Below, one piece after another: positions 44,400-55,381 of a DNA stretch of 64,000 bases. The position numbers were made by a program, and so were the translations under genes. Origin of the DNA: Gymnopilus junonius (Eukaryota > Basidiomycota > Agaricomycetes > Agaricales > Galerinaceae); NCBI GenBank assembly GCA_015501075.1, contig JADNYJ010000078.1, forward strand, positions 62,001 through 126,000, written 5' to 3'. The notes below the pieces were generated by a model, which was not told where the DNA came from, ran no database searches, and was given only the letters and a program-made list of their open reading frames with translations. Position 1 is the first letter of the stretch. The number at the start of each line of letters is the position of its first letter.

Positions 44400-46560
44400 C
44401 TACCCTACAGCTTGTTGTACAGCAACTGGGATCCACACACATAATTTAGGGAGCTCTTTCAAGATCCAGGTCTTCAACTTATCATTATCATGCTGGATGC
44501 GAAGGGCTGCAACAACCTTCTTGATCATTTTCTTGGAAATGTTCAGCTGCATGCGAAATTCAGGACTATGTTCACAAACCTTGCAAGAGCTGAGCTGTCA
44601 AGTTGAGATGACCTTGCCAACAAGTGAATGAATGTGAGGGTGTCAGAGGCCAAGATCATGGGCACACACAATTTGCATCAAGATGTAAAGGGCAAGGCCA
44701 GGATAGATGGTTGTACTGAAGTGTTTCAGGATGCCTATGGCATCTCCCCATGCAAAGTGCTCCTCAGCAAACTGAGCTAATGCAGGAGGTGATGGCAGCT
44801 GGTTGGAAAGACATGGGGCTTCCTCATTTGAAACTAGAGGTTGGAAGTAGGCGAACAGAATATTGTTGGATGGAAAGTGTTCAGGCATGTTTTTTGCAAG
44901 GGCTGGGCAGTGTCGCGGAAGCTTTTTGGAAGAGTTTGTGACAGCCTCATGACATAATGCCATGCACCAGTCATTTAAATCAGTTTGAAGATCTTCTGCC
45001 AAGCATGTTGCGATGGCTTTCGAAAGCCCATGCCCAAAACCTGCACAAGCAAGGCCAAAAGCAGTCTCTATGCCACAATCCTTGATGCCATGCTATAGGA
45101 AGATCAGCAAGGTCAAAACACATAATTGGAAAAGGACTTTACATGATAATCACCACCTGCAAGCAGTGCTATCAACACAAGATCAGCATGTGTCAGCATC
45201 AGACCAGGGTGATTTTCTATATCATACACCCTATAGATGATGACTTGTTCATCATTGGACACATCACTATCACTGAAAATAAAATGAACATCAATCAGAA
45301 TTTTTATGAATCAGATTACCAGTACTTACAACCAGAGAATTGTCCTGGCACCAAAGATGATAGTATCAGAGTCTTCGGTAAGAACTGCATCCAAGAGACC
45401 CTGCTTTGACATAGATGCAAGCTCAGATTCAGCTTCACTGGGTGCCTAGAGATGTGAAGGGAGAGTTAGGACAGGAGCCACAAATTAATGACAAGGACAT
45501 ACATCCTTCCAAGCAAACCCTAAAGCCTCTAGCATAAGGTAGGGGCCATGCAGATCCAGCACATGTTATGTAATCCAGCAACGAGCTCAGTATTCCACGG
45601 CGATGGCAAAGTTTCCCACAATTTTAAGACCATAGAATTGAAGGGTTTGATGTATGGTACAACTTGTTGAAAGCAGATTTGGTTTTGAGTCAAGTATAGG
45701 CAAGTTATTAACCACTTTTGAAAAAATGGGTAATTTTTTTCTGAGTGCTTTTTCATGCCTTTCAGGGTGTTCTGTGCTGTTTTCGATTTTCGACCAGCAA
45801 GATTTTGCCATGAGCGGGGTTTAAATAATCACGTGACTGTCTATATATGGTAAGTCGGCATGAGCGGCAAGGTTTGCTTCCAACCTAAAGTAGCCGAACA
45901 TTGACCAACTATGGCTGAGTGTTGGCAGCAACGTTTCTGAGCTTATTGAATGTAAAACTTAAATTTAAATCTTCTCATAAAGCTCGATATCTTGGTCAGA
46001 AATTTATGCAATATCTATTTTTTTTTCTTGAAGGCAAGATTTTGCCGCTCTTGGCACTTATATAATGGTATTACATAAGCTAGCTGGATCTGCATGGCCC
46101 CTACCTTATACTTGAGGTCACGCTTGATCCAGTGAGGGTTCCCTCAAATGTGCTTGCCCCTTTTGCATCTCGGCCTATCTGTGCCATCAAAAATGAAAAG
46201 GGGGTTCAATGGAAGCTGGAGAAGGTGAGTGCATCTCGCATAGAGTGTTGCCAACTCTGGGTTTTTGGTACAGCTGTGTCGATAGCATGCACGATACACC
46301 CAGCCGCTAGCCCAGCAATGAGTATAGCTTCATGAACATTATTAATTTTATACACACAGGGCATCGATGCCAATGTGGAGGCCTCAGCCATCAGTTCCTT
46401 CATTTTGTCAGAACCCTTCCTCAACACAAAAATGCTGAAATGATTGCTTTTTGGCCACTGGCTCAAGGAGCTGGACCAAGCAGTGCAACAGCCCACTCAG
46501 AATACATATGTGCAAAAATTTGAAGGATTTACTCACTTTCCATAGACCCACGATGCTTAT
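44400..46560 (-). pseudogene. XPG/GEN1-like structure-specific nuclease
   Basis: Exons (minus): 46560-46537, 46470-46358, 46306-46107 continued after a MITE at 45536-45503, 45445-45330, 45272-45143, 45092 onwards. N-domain: SIVGLWK joined to LLEPVAKKQSFQHFCVEEGF, GIDALGW, TKNPELATLYARC, FIFDGTDRPRCKRGKH. I-domain: GNPHWIKRDLKYMLEALGFA, APSEAESELASMSKQGLLDA, LTEDSDTIIFGA, LLAGGDYH, then HGIKDCGIETAFGLACAGFG and a C-terminal GEN-type region. Active-site acids are present. These enzymes cut flaps or Holliday junctions in the nucleus. Breaks: the expected start ATG reads ATA, three TGA codons replace likely CGA (after EEGF, after GTDG, after KHI), and a 570-bp MITE lies inside the exon. CpG-depleted; not functional. 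Confidence 0.8.
45537..46106. mobile_element. MITE inserted in an exon of the XPG-like gene, 570 bp
   Basis: Perfect 24-bp terminal inverted repeats (45537-45560 and 46083-46106, beginning AGGTAGGGGCCATGC), flanked by TA duplications at 45535-45536 and 46107-46108. Removing it with one TA joins DLKY to MLEALGFA in frame. It retains CpG, so it is younger than the gene's decay. No coding capacity. Confidence 0.85.
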
Positions 46561-46647
46561 GATGGTTGCAAGTTGCAAGTGACATACTCAGAGGACAGAA
46601 ACTGAGTCATCAGGGTATCCTGATTTGGGGGAGAACCTGATATAAGA

Positions 46648-46953
46648 TTGGTGGCATGGTTGCTCAGCACGCCAGCATTGAAATCTGGAGTCTACAGTCT
46701 ACATAATTGGGCTGATTATTCTATCGCTTTTCATATGGAATGGGCATTGTACTTACTGTCAATGATTGTTAGCTCAGCTTGCCTGAGAATTGCAAAAGGA
46801 TGGGAAATACTTGCCTTGCAAACAATAGAGGGCAAGACGAAGATCTGCATGCCACCTCAGAGACAAAAAAGAGATTCAGCTACCTTGGAATCACAAAAAA
46901 TAGGCAAGGAAAAGAATCGAGGTCATCTCAATGAGCTCAAGGGTGAAGTGTGA
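46648..46953 (+). CDS. Short ORF of unknown function between two elements
   Basis: About 100 codons ending at 46953: LVAWLLSTPALKSGVYSLHN, ACLRIAKGWEILAL, then a Lys-rich tail (PPQRQKRD, KIGKEKNRG). The first codon is not a convincing start, so this may be the last exon of a longer, decayed gene running toward the 47042 element. I recall similar Lys-rich tails in repetitive mushroom proteins but cannot name them. Confidence 0.3.
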   Translation: MVAWLLSTPALKSGVYSLHNWADYSIAFHMEWALYLLSMIVSSACLRIAKGWEILALQTIEGKTKICMPPQRQKRDSATLESQKIGKEKNRGHLNELKGEV

Positions 46954-47041
46954 TGGCTACGAAGATGATCGAAGGTGGCAATGGCTAGGAAGATGAGGGA
47001 AGGTGTGGAAGACTCAAAGATCAACAATCAACAATCTATCG

Positions 47042-47082
47042 GTGGGGGTGGGCACTGCCTGCCAAAAAAGTGTGATGTTTGT
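47042..47082 (+). repeat. Left terminal inverted repeat of the 4.16-kb element
   Basis: 41 bases from GTGGGGGTGGGCACTGCC to TTTGT. It matches the reverse complement of 51163-51203 with one G/A difference. Confidence 0.8.
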
Positions 47083-47459
47083 ACATGTTTGCTCTCCAGC
47101 CAAAGTTGATTTTCACTTGGTTCCTCCTTGTTCTTGCTCATTTCCACTCCTCCTTTCCTTCTGTCCCTCAAAGTGAAGGTGTAGAAATGTAAAGAGCGAC
47201 AGTCCAAACACACTGATATAATTTAATTACTTATTTTCAATGATTTATGCATCAAAAACAGTAGATTGATATCTTGAAGACATCTCAAAATTTGTCATAG
47301 TTCTCAAGCTCTCAAAAATAATCAGAAGAGGTCAGTAAATTTTAATTTGAGTATAGACATGTCCTATATGATCTATATAATGTATATAAGCAGTTATAAC
47401 ATCAATTGAAGCTAGAATCTCTATGAAGGAAAGCCAGCATGTGGACCATGAACATGCGG

Positions 47460-50400
47460 CTAGAAGAATTCATCCTCGTCGTCATCAAACTCATCTGGCT
47501 CATCATTTGTAGGTTCCTCGCATTCCATCTCATTGTTAGATGATTGTTCATGCATGTTTCTGCTGTCCATTGCTTGAACAGGCCCCAAGATCAACTGCAG
47601 CATTGCCAACACCTTACTATACAGCCGAAATTAGCCATTCAAGTGCTGAAAATGTCAACATACTTACAGTCAGTTGCGTTCCATGGCTGCCAACAGTGCT
47701 GTAAGTCTTGGTTCCTTCCTATTCAAGTCTTTTTGCTTGATTTTCTGTAGTACTTCATCATTCAAAATTTTGCTGTGGATCTTGAGCTGGTCTTGCAGTT
47801 GCTTTGATGTCATTCAGTGGATTTTCTTGACTTCCATTTTGATGCTGATGCTGATAAGTCATTCTTTCTCTTGCTGTTTCTTTAGTTCACTCTCAACTAG
47901 CTTCTTTCGATAAGCCTGCACTCACTGCTGCTGAGCAAGAAGGAGCTGTTGGTGGAATTTGGTATTTTCACCACTCGAACCTCGAGATCGGACAGCTTGC
48001 ATCATGTAGATCTGATCATCAGCTTCACATAGCTTTGTGATGAAATTCTTGGTGTTGTTCTGCTCAAGACACATTTTGTTCGAGAAGCTCATGGCAGTGC
48101 TGCTGGGATGATAATGGTGCCAAACTCACTAAGATCCGAGGGCACCTTCATTGGCATCATTGGTTGCCAGAATAAAGATTTGAGCCTGTTGTTCAGGAGT
48201 TAGGGAGTCAAATGGACCTCCAGGTGCATACTCCTTAGTAAACTGTCTCCAGCCTTCTGCAGCACCTGAAAATAAGTCACTGATTGCACCTTTCAGATCC
48301 AGAAGGTTGGCTGCCAGTGTTCAGATAGCCATCACCATATTGGGATCAATCCATGGCTTTCTGTTGATAGTCACCTTCAAAAGTCACTGATATTTGCTTC
48401 AAGCAGGAGGTCTGGGTTAGCTGCAATGGATTCACAGAATTCAGGAAGATGCCGATGCAGGTCAATGAGGTCTTGGTTGAGTGCATTTTGCACTTTGCTG
48501 CCCTCTCCATGAACAATACCCAAGTAAGGCCAAGAAATTGTCAAGCCATATACAGTCATTGCAGCCATTTCAGTAATGGTCGGTATGTCATATAATGCCT
48601 TGTTCAGGTTAGCTTCGATGTGATTAAATCCTGGCTTGTCCTTGGAGTCTCGAAAATCCTCCATGAGAAGGTGATATGAATCAAGGTATGTGAGAGTTCT
48701 GCGGCTGCATATGTGTGCAACTGGTATTGCATATTCAATGTGTCTGGGAACTGGGATGCATCCTTGATCCCATGAAGTTTCTCCTTTTGGTCTTTCATGA
48801 ATGCCTGATGTCTTTCCAGGTAGCCTCTCTTGTCATCTGAGTGATTGAATAATGATCCAGCAAGACTTGCCACTTTCACCCCTCCACATGTACTTGAATC
48901 TATGGCATTTTGGACTGCAGCACTATCAGCATCCCCGAGGCAAATCGTAGCTGCATGAGCCTTGTTTGTGAGAAGAACTGGCAGGGTCTTCCCTTGCTCC
49001 TCCCAACCAGCCGCCATCTTCGCGCATCTGTATTTGAAGGCATTCAGATCCTTGTGGCTGCAGCAGCCTGCAAACATAATTGCAAGTCTGAGCTCTCGAT
49101 CCTTGTCCGACATTGAGTCAACAACTTCTTGTCCAATGATTTGAGCTATCAACTTGGTCACAGTTTCCCTATCTATATCGCTTTCTTGGCTGACTTCAAG
49201 CCTAATTAAATGATGTGAGTATCAAATGCATTTCTTGAAACAACTTAATCACTTCACTTCTTGATATGCCTTCTCAATATCTTCCTTGGTTAAGGCAGAC
49301 AGTGAGTTTTGAAAATCCCCGCTTTTGAGAGCTTTGATAGATGCATGGCCAAAGTCCTCGGTCATAATTTCTTTCTTCCACTCACTACAGAGGGCAAGCT
49401 TCTTTTTTCCATCAGAGGCATGATCCATATTCTGGAATTCTTGCTTTCAAAACCAATCTTTGGGATCAAGTTTAGAATTATCTCATTGAGCCAGAGGACT
49501 GTTCGAGTATGTGAGGGATACTTCTTCGGCGAGTTCTTTTGTTCCTTCGAACTGTGTTTTAGCCTTATGATCAAGCACAGGTTCGACTTTGACAAATCGA
49601 GTTTCACTGGTCCATGTTGATTGATCCGAGTCATCAACTCCAGGTAAATAGGTAGGGCATTGAAGAGTGATATGATTTGATTCGAATGTGATTTTTCTGT
49701 CAGTTGTACCATTGCTGCTCCCACCAAAGCCTAAACATTTGTTAGGATGTTCACATGAAAAATTTGCTCACTTACCTTTGCTTTGCGAAATTTCGTGTCC
49801 TAGTTGCATCAAGCCATATAAGCCCCCTTCATCTAGGGATCAAAAGGCTGTTTGACAACTCGGAAGCCATGTCACTTGGACACCGAATGCATTGGCACAA
49901 GCAGTTATGGCATCACTGACACAATCACCAGCACACCCAGCTTTCAGAAGTGCATGGCACAATTGACAAGCCTGTAATGTGTACTCCCCATTTCGTGTGG
50001 CCTTCCAGGTTTTCTTAACACCAAGAGAGTGTCGACAGGTGCGTAATGAGGCTTTTGCATGTCATTGTTGCATGTCAAGGCTGTGCACCTTTTTCCGAAG
50101 TGAGTTGTTCATTTCTCTCTCATGGGAAAGCACTGTTTCGAGTTGTATGGCTAGTGAAGCTCAGTGTTCGATTACAGTCTTGGCTTCAGCAATGTGTGCA
50201 GATAGAAAAGAGGCCTGCTCCTCTTTTTGAAGCTCAAGTTGCTGCATCTGGTCCTCCCAGTGGTTCCAAGCAGTAGCTCTTGCCCAGGTAAGTCTTTGTG
50301 TGCATTTGGTTGCCAATCTCAGATCAGCATGAGTATGGGCCAGATTAAGTTCTGCAGCTTGAAGTCTGTCATCAGAAGCAGCAAGTCTAGTCAAGCCTTC

Positions 50401-50697
50401 AGTCACAAGAGACTGCAGTCAAAGATTTTCGGTCCAAGTTAGAGCAAGCTCAGAGTCAGATAGAGAAGCTTTAGCAATGGCTTCATCCAAGCTAGACTGT
50501 AAATTGTGTACTTCAGCTTCAAGGGCACATATATAGTCTGTCAAGACATCCTTTTCAGCCTGTTTACACATTTTAGCCCTGGGTAAATGTAGAGACTCCT
50601 GAGCATTGGTAATTTCGTCTCTGTGGGACCATCGAAGACTCAAGAGCTGCTAAACCTGAAGCCAGTCACTTTTGTGCAGAATTAGTGTACCAGGCAT
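47460..50697 (-). pseudogene. Large protein of unknown function of the 4.16-kb TIR element
   Basis: Starts MPGTLILHKSDWLQV at the ATG at 50697, followed by TAG where CAG is likely. A long coiled-coil region (50643-50161: EAEVHNLQSSLDEAIAKASL; AELNLAHTHADLRLA) is followed by a Cys/His-poor middle (GGLYGLMQLGHEISQSKG; GVDDSDQSTWTSETRFVKVE), a helical domain (49161-48377: FAGCCSHKDLNAFKYRCAK; LGDADSAAVQNAIDSS; RGYLERHQAFMKDQKEKLHG; ISWPYLGIVHG), a second coiled coil (47900-47680), and an acidic end EFDDDEDEFF at 47462-47460. Several introns and several stops. From memory the same architecture occurs in many copies in mushroom genomes as an unnamed protein. The terminal repeats around it suggest it is a transposon gene. 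Confidence 0.6.
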
Positions 50698-51162
50698 CTC
50701 TGAAGAGTATTTGAGTAAGTTTGATGAGGAATAGAGGTGCAATGAAAAAGAAATGCTCCTCCTAACGCGAGCGGACTGAGTGCATCGTGCTTTGACAGGT
50801 CATGTGCACTGCCACTGACTCTTGTGATATTACCTCATCGATTAGCTAACTCCTCCTTCACAACACCGGAAAGGGTCAAATTTTGTGTACAGGCTTTCAA
50901 ATAAGATGTTCATAGATAGATCTAACACCATACTTTTTTCATTTTCCCAAAACTGGCCTGTCAGCCACTTTTTCCGACGAAAATTGCAATCAAATCATCA
51001 ATATTACATTTCTAGAAATTTCATGTGGGCAAACTTAAGCTATACATGTATTCTACATATTTATTATTTTTCTGGATTTTATCAACATATGTGTGGTTTA
51101 AGAAGTCTCGAGAACTGGGACGCATTCAGAGGAACAACCTGTTATAGGAAGCCAAACAAGGG

Positions 51163-51203
51163 ACAAATATCACACTTTTTTGGCAGGCAGTGCCCACCCC
51201 CAC
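51163..51203 (-). repeat. Right terminal inverted repeat of the 4.16-kb element
   Basis: Reverse complement of 47042-47082 with one difference. Confidence 0.8.
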
Positions 51204-51208
51204 TATCA

Positions 51209-52553
51209 GTCCCTCACACACTCCCCACGTGATGCTGGAGACACATTGAAAACGCGTCAATCTGTGGAGAGGTGCAATGGGGCTGAAGACTCTGGGCCCG
51301 ATGACTAAGCGCACAGCCACAACAAACCTGTCCAACCCATCGTGTTTGGCCTTCCTGTCATTAATTTCAAGTAAAGCGAGGCAATAACATGTAAATTACA
51401 TTATAGACACTAAGACAATGGTAGTAGTTGAGTATACACAAGAAAAACCATGGGATTTACAAATAAAATACTGATTAAATCATGTCATCATCATGGTCTG
51501 AGACATACAAGCTATCTTCTCCCAAGGTCTACTGGATGCCAAGCTGAGATCTGGGCCCACTTCTGCAAGAGAAAAATCTTCTTTATGTCTCAGTGTGCTG
51601 CTGCTTTGAGCCTGGATGCCTCCTGAGTGCGAGCAAGGGCATCTTTTTGTGCTTTAGTGAGAGACCTTCACTTCTTCTTGTAAGTCCAAGCCATTAGGTT
51701 GTTTGATAAGTTAAATATTGAATCGGGCTTTACTCTATAGGGATCAAGGAAGAATTTGACGCATTGCAGAGGGTGAGCAGCATGGACAGGGAAGAATTTT
51801 GTTGATTTTGTCGCGTCCCAATTTGCATCATGCACATCTAATTAGAGGGCGTGACCGTGTTTTGGCAGTATTACATAAGCTGATTTCCAGCTTTTCGACG
51901 CCTTTTTTTTGAAATCCATGTACAACTCTTTCAAATAGGCTCTCTGCCCTCACTTTTGTCCCAGACACATTTTAGAGTGGCTCCGCAGGTTTTGCGCAGG
52001 TTTTTTAAAGCTAATAATAGTGGTAAGTGTCAAAAGTGTATCTTTCTCATGTCACTTCGGACCCTTCCCACCCGCCTCCCAAGTGCTGATCCTGTGCAAA
52101 ACCTCCAAAAATGTATTATTTACTCATTTTGATATATCTGCCGGCCATCCGGAGCCTAGTTTGGACGATATTTGGACTAACCTGTTTCTTCGATCCATTG
52201 ATAGAGCACGTAAACATCTACAAACAAAAATCTGCATCAGGAAACCTGCAAAAAAGTTTTTTCAGGTTTTCTAACCCGAAAAACCAATGAAACCGACGCC
52301 AAAATGGCTAAAAAACCATAAAACAATGAAACAACGAAACCCAGGTCCATTTTCCTGGAAACCTGGACGGAACCGCTGGGGCAAAACCCCAACAAAACCC
52401 TCAAAACCTATGAAACTAGCTACCTGGGCTCCGGCAAATGCCAACTATATACATGCTAATTAATATTGTAATTAAATGGGATTTAGATATGTATCGTATA
52501 TGAGACGCCAAAGACTTGTGTGTAGATTCAGAATCTCGCAGTCAGTCCAATAT
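51209..52553. other. CpG-normal spacer downstream of the DUF6532-like gene
   Basis: CpG returns from about 51,227. No gene recognised; a plus-strand frame at 52020-52274 has no domain. A compositionally odd tract lies at 52225-52435. Confidence 0.45.
52225..52435. repeat. GGTTTY/RAAACC-rich tract
   Basis: Irregular repeats of AAAACC, GAAACC and their reverse complements, with short inverted pairs around GGTTTTC and CGAAAAACC. A shorter similar tract lies at 58650-58735. The two bracket the divergent gene pair 52554-58606. Confidence 0.4.
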
Positions 52554-55134
52554 TCAAGCTCTTCCTTGCTGCGCTTTGACAGGACTTTTGGGAATAAAGA
52601 ACGTCTCACGATAATTCGACACAATGGAGATATCACCCTCGCCTTCAGACGCATCATCTTCGTGGTCCTTCAAAATGTCATCGAGAACTAGCTTCCAGCG
52701 TCGTTCGCCGAGTTCGTCCCCTTTCTCCTTGAAAAACTTGATGGCTGCACCGTTATTATCATCCGAAAAAGGGTCGGGCTTCTTGTATACACCTTTACGA
52801 TGACTAGCAAATGCACGTTCGACCTAGATTGCACATAATTGGTTGAATAGAGAATTGAGACTAAAATCTTAGGGACGTACAGCTGCGGCAATCAAGGCAT
52901 AAAGGCCTTTGGGTGGGTTCTTGGGGCTGATCGAAGGTTCGAAGACAGATTGTTCGGCATGCTTAATGTATTTGCGAGCAATTGCTGTCATGATAGTCGA
53001 TTGGAAGGTTCCATCCGGTTCCTACATCAAAGACAATTTTCAATGAAAAACTATTTCACGTCCTCAATGAGATAACATACAATGTAACCAACTTCACCAC
53101 CTTTGACCTTGCAGTCAGAGGGCGTTGGCTTTGCATTATAGCCGGGACCATCTCCTCTCAATGCCCAAGCCACATATTTCTTGATTGCGTCCGTCTTTCC
53201 AGCATACTCGGGTGCAGAGAAAAAGTTCTGGATTTCCTCAAGAGTATCGGAAGCAATGAACGACTGCCTAGTCTTGATGCGATCATAAGCCTGGAAGACA
53301 ATTCAGCATTTTTCGTAGTTGTAAGACATGCAAATATATTATATTTTTCACCTTCGCAACAATGGCATCCTTGGTCTGAACTTGATACTCTGCGTCAGAA
53401 AATGCAGAGTCAAATGCTTTTTGAACGGTGTGGAGGAATACAGTCGAGTTGAGGGAAAAATGTTTGAAGGGTTCTGATGACATATAGAGCACATGAGTGA
53501 TTGAAGGAAGGAAAGCCGTCTTCCACCGGCCATCCTCGAGAAAAGCACTAGTCACATCGGACTTTGCTTTAGTTTCACCAGGGGCAGCCGCGACGGCGGT
53601 GGCGACAGTGGGAACAGAGTTCTCCTTGCCCTTTTCCCTGTCACAGCTGGCTTCTTGGATGACTTCTTTGTTGGTGGCTTCTGTTTCAGAGTTATTGTAA
53701 ATTAGTTTCAATGGAAATTATTAAAGGTTCAGTACCTTCTGAACTGTCTTCTCATCGACAGTCTCAATGATCACGTCTGCTATCTGATGAAATTTTCATT
53801 AGGAGAATCAAAATAGAAAATCTTCAATGAACTGACCTCGTTCTTCGTGTGTTATCGCGTTCGAGCTTTGCAGGGAACTGCGGTTTAGGAACCGAGCCCA
53901 GAGTCACACGGTGATATCCTTCCGGCCTCTCGCCATCAGCATCTTCATCTGCGAGACCTCCTATGACACGCTCATCCGAGTCAACCTTTGGTCTTCCCTT
54001 GTCGGTCTTCAGATTAGGACGTAAGCCTGAGTCGGCATACTTCGTTGGTGCAAGATCTGAAGAAGTGAATTTCCTGGAAAAGAGGTGTGAGCTTGGATCA
54101 ATGATGAATGATAAGAAATGAGGCTGATAGATAAGGCGGGTTCTATTTCAAATGTGGAAGATGAAATCCATGTGACTCACTTTGTCTGAGTCTGAATCGC
54201 ATCCACCTTCACTTTCTTCTTCTCCCTCTCACCATCACAGTCGCCATGTAGCCCCTCCATTATGGCAGCAATGTCCCCTCGTAACCCTCCTTTCTTCATT
54301 TTCGATCTTGCCTTGGGCGCAGCCTTATGAGAGTTGAGAAATCATGTTTTCACATTCGCAAATGACTCACTTTGTTTTGCTCAAGTTCTGGCTCAGAGTC
54401 GGAATTGTCCGCCTCTATGGCATCAAAGTCGAATGCCTCGCCTTCACTAGCGTCTTCGCGATGATCCCGTTGGCGCTTTCTCATCACAGCAGACAACCTG
54501 TGAGTTTCAGTTTGCCTTGTTTTTTCGTGTTCTTCCTCAAAGTCCAGAGCAGCTAATATCTTCTTCGCCTCCTCAGCCTTCCTCAAAATCTCCTCAGCCT
54601 CTCTTTTTTGAGCTTCACGCTCAGCGGCAATGGCCTCCGACGATCGGCGTGGGTTTGGCTGAACACCTTCTGTTGACCTGGGTGGAGGTCCCTTCCATCG
54701 CGTTTCGATGCTCGCTGAGGTGGCTGGGATTGCGCTTTTGCCCTTGGCTTTTTTTGCCTTGGGGCAGGCGCATCCTCCTGCTCATCGTCGTTGTTTGGGA
54801 GAGGCGGTGTGATAGTAACCTCGCTCTCCTGTGACGTAGCAGCAGTAGCCTTTCGCTTGCGCTTTTGCGGTGGACCTGCACACTCATTGTCTTTATTGGT
54901 CGAGGACTCCGTGCCATTCAAGCTGCCTGCACCAGTATCGTCCGGTTTGGCTGCGGCTGTCTTGCGCCCACGTTTCGCTTGAAGGAGGGGGATGGGAGAT
55001 TTTACGCCATTTTTGACAGCTGGTGAGTTATTCTCAGCAATCAGAAGGTGCTTCTTTGACATGAGAGATATCTTACCTAGGTCTGCGCCTGCAGCAGCTG
55101 AGTCTGGTTGTGATGCTTTACGTCTTGGAGGCAT
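52554..55134 (-). CDS. DUF6532-like nuclear-type protein
   Basis: Nine exons: 55134-55077, 55019-54371, 54323-54181, 54073-53837, 53783-53736, 53680-53352, 53290-53081, 53021-52881, 52823-52554; about 695 residues. The N-terminal half is disordered and basic (MPPRRKASQPDS, KRGRKTAAAK, PPQKRKRKA) with a coiled-coil EAQKREAEEILRKAEEAKK, then acidic patches. The C-terminal half is a globular domain: DGRWKTAFLPSITHVLYMSS, FKHFSLNSTVFLHTVQKAFD, AYDRIKTRQSFIASDTLEEI, ALRGDGPGYNAKPTPSDCKV, GEVGYIEPDGTFQSTIM, PKGLYALIAAAVERAFASHR. From memory this resembles the DUF6532 domain expanded in mushrooms; function unknown, the tail suggests nuclear location. Three frame breaks (T7 at 54749-54755, AA near 53845, A4 near 53632) are each explained by one missing base. 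Confidence 0.65.
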
Positions 55135-55381
55135 TGGTGGAAGAGAATATGGATGAGCAGAGTGTGAGGCTGCTGGGTGAGAGGGTTTATGCATGCAGAT
55201 GGATGCCACGTAGCAAGGTTGTGGTCACAGGAAAGTGCCGACTTGGAAAGAGGGAGATTTTTGCGTCTCACATGGTATGCAGCGTTACCTTGTTCTTTTT
55301 CTTTCTACATATTTCCTTCTCTTTCTCTACTCCAAATCGACTACATTTTTTTGTCTATATTGCGCACTTTTTCCAATTCCA
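55135..55381. promoter_or_regulatory. Shared divergent promoter region
   Basis: 247 bp between the start codons of the DUF6532-like gene (minus) and the Plavaka transposase (plus). A long pyrimidine tract (55288-55345) precedes the plus-strand start, common in fungal promoters. No TATA box is evident. Confidence 0.4.

Larger units (their letters stand above)
47042..51203 (-). mobile_element. 4.16-kb TIR element carrying one large gene of unknown function
   Basis: Terminal inverted repeats of about 41 bp with one mismatch (47042-47082 and 51163-51203, beginning GTGGGGGTGGGCACTGCC). Flanks are TATCG (47037-47041) and TATCA (51204-51208), a probable 4-5 bp target duplication whose last base differs by G/A at a CpG. 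The single gene (50697-47460) fills most of the interior on the minus strand. No known transposase motif was recognised, so either the encoded protein is the transposase of an unfamiliar family or the element is mobilised in trans. Confidence 0.75.
9281..51226. other. CpG-depleted, repeat-filled block
   Basis: Whole lines of sequence lack CG while TG and CA are abundant (for example 9,600-12,200, 14,000-17,000, 19,000-25,000). CpG is normal on both sides. Within the block CG is present mainly in younger insertions (12530-13439, 28279-35636, 43019-43651, 45537-46106). This is the pattern expected from long-term cytosine methylation and deamination of silenced repeats, or a CpG-directed repeat-mutation process. 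Confidence 0.8.

Noticed and set aside
45840..46060. MITE interior as continuation of the XPG-like intron
   Set aside because: Perfect terminal repeats and TA duplication, and clean joining of the exon without it, show an insertion.
46132..46523. Plus-strand frames within the XPG-like gene
   Set aside because: The minus-strand reading gives FIFDGTDRPRCKRGKH and other nuclease motifs; the plus frames are shadows.
54621..54917. Third-frame ORF in the DUF6532-like gene
   Set aside because: The motif-bearing frames lie on either side of the T7 tract; this frame has no family-like sequence and no splice link.
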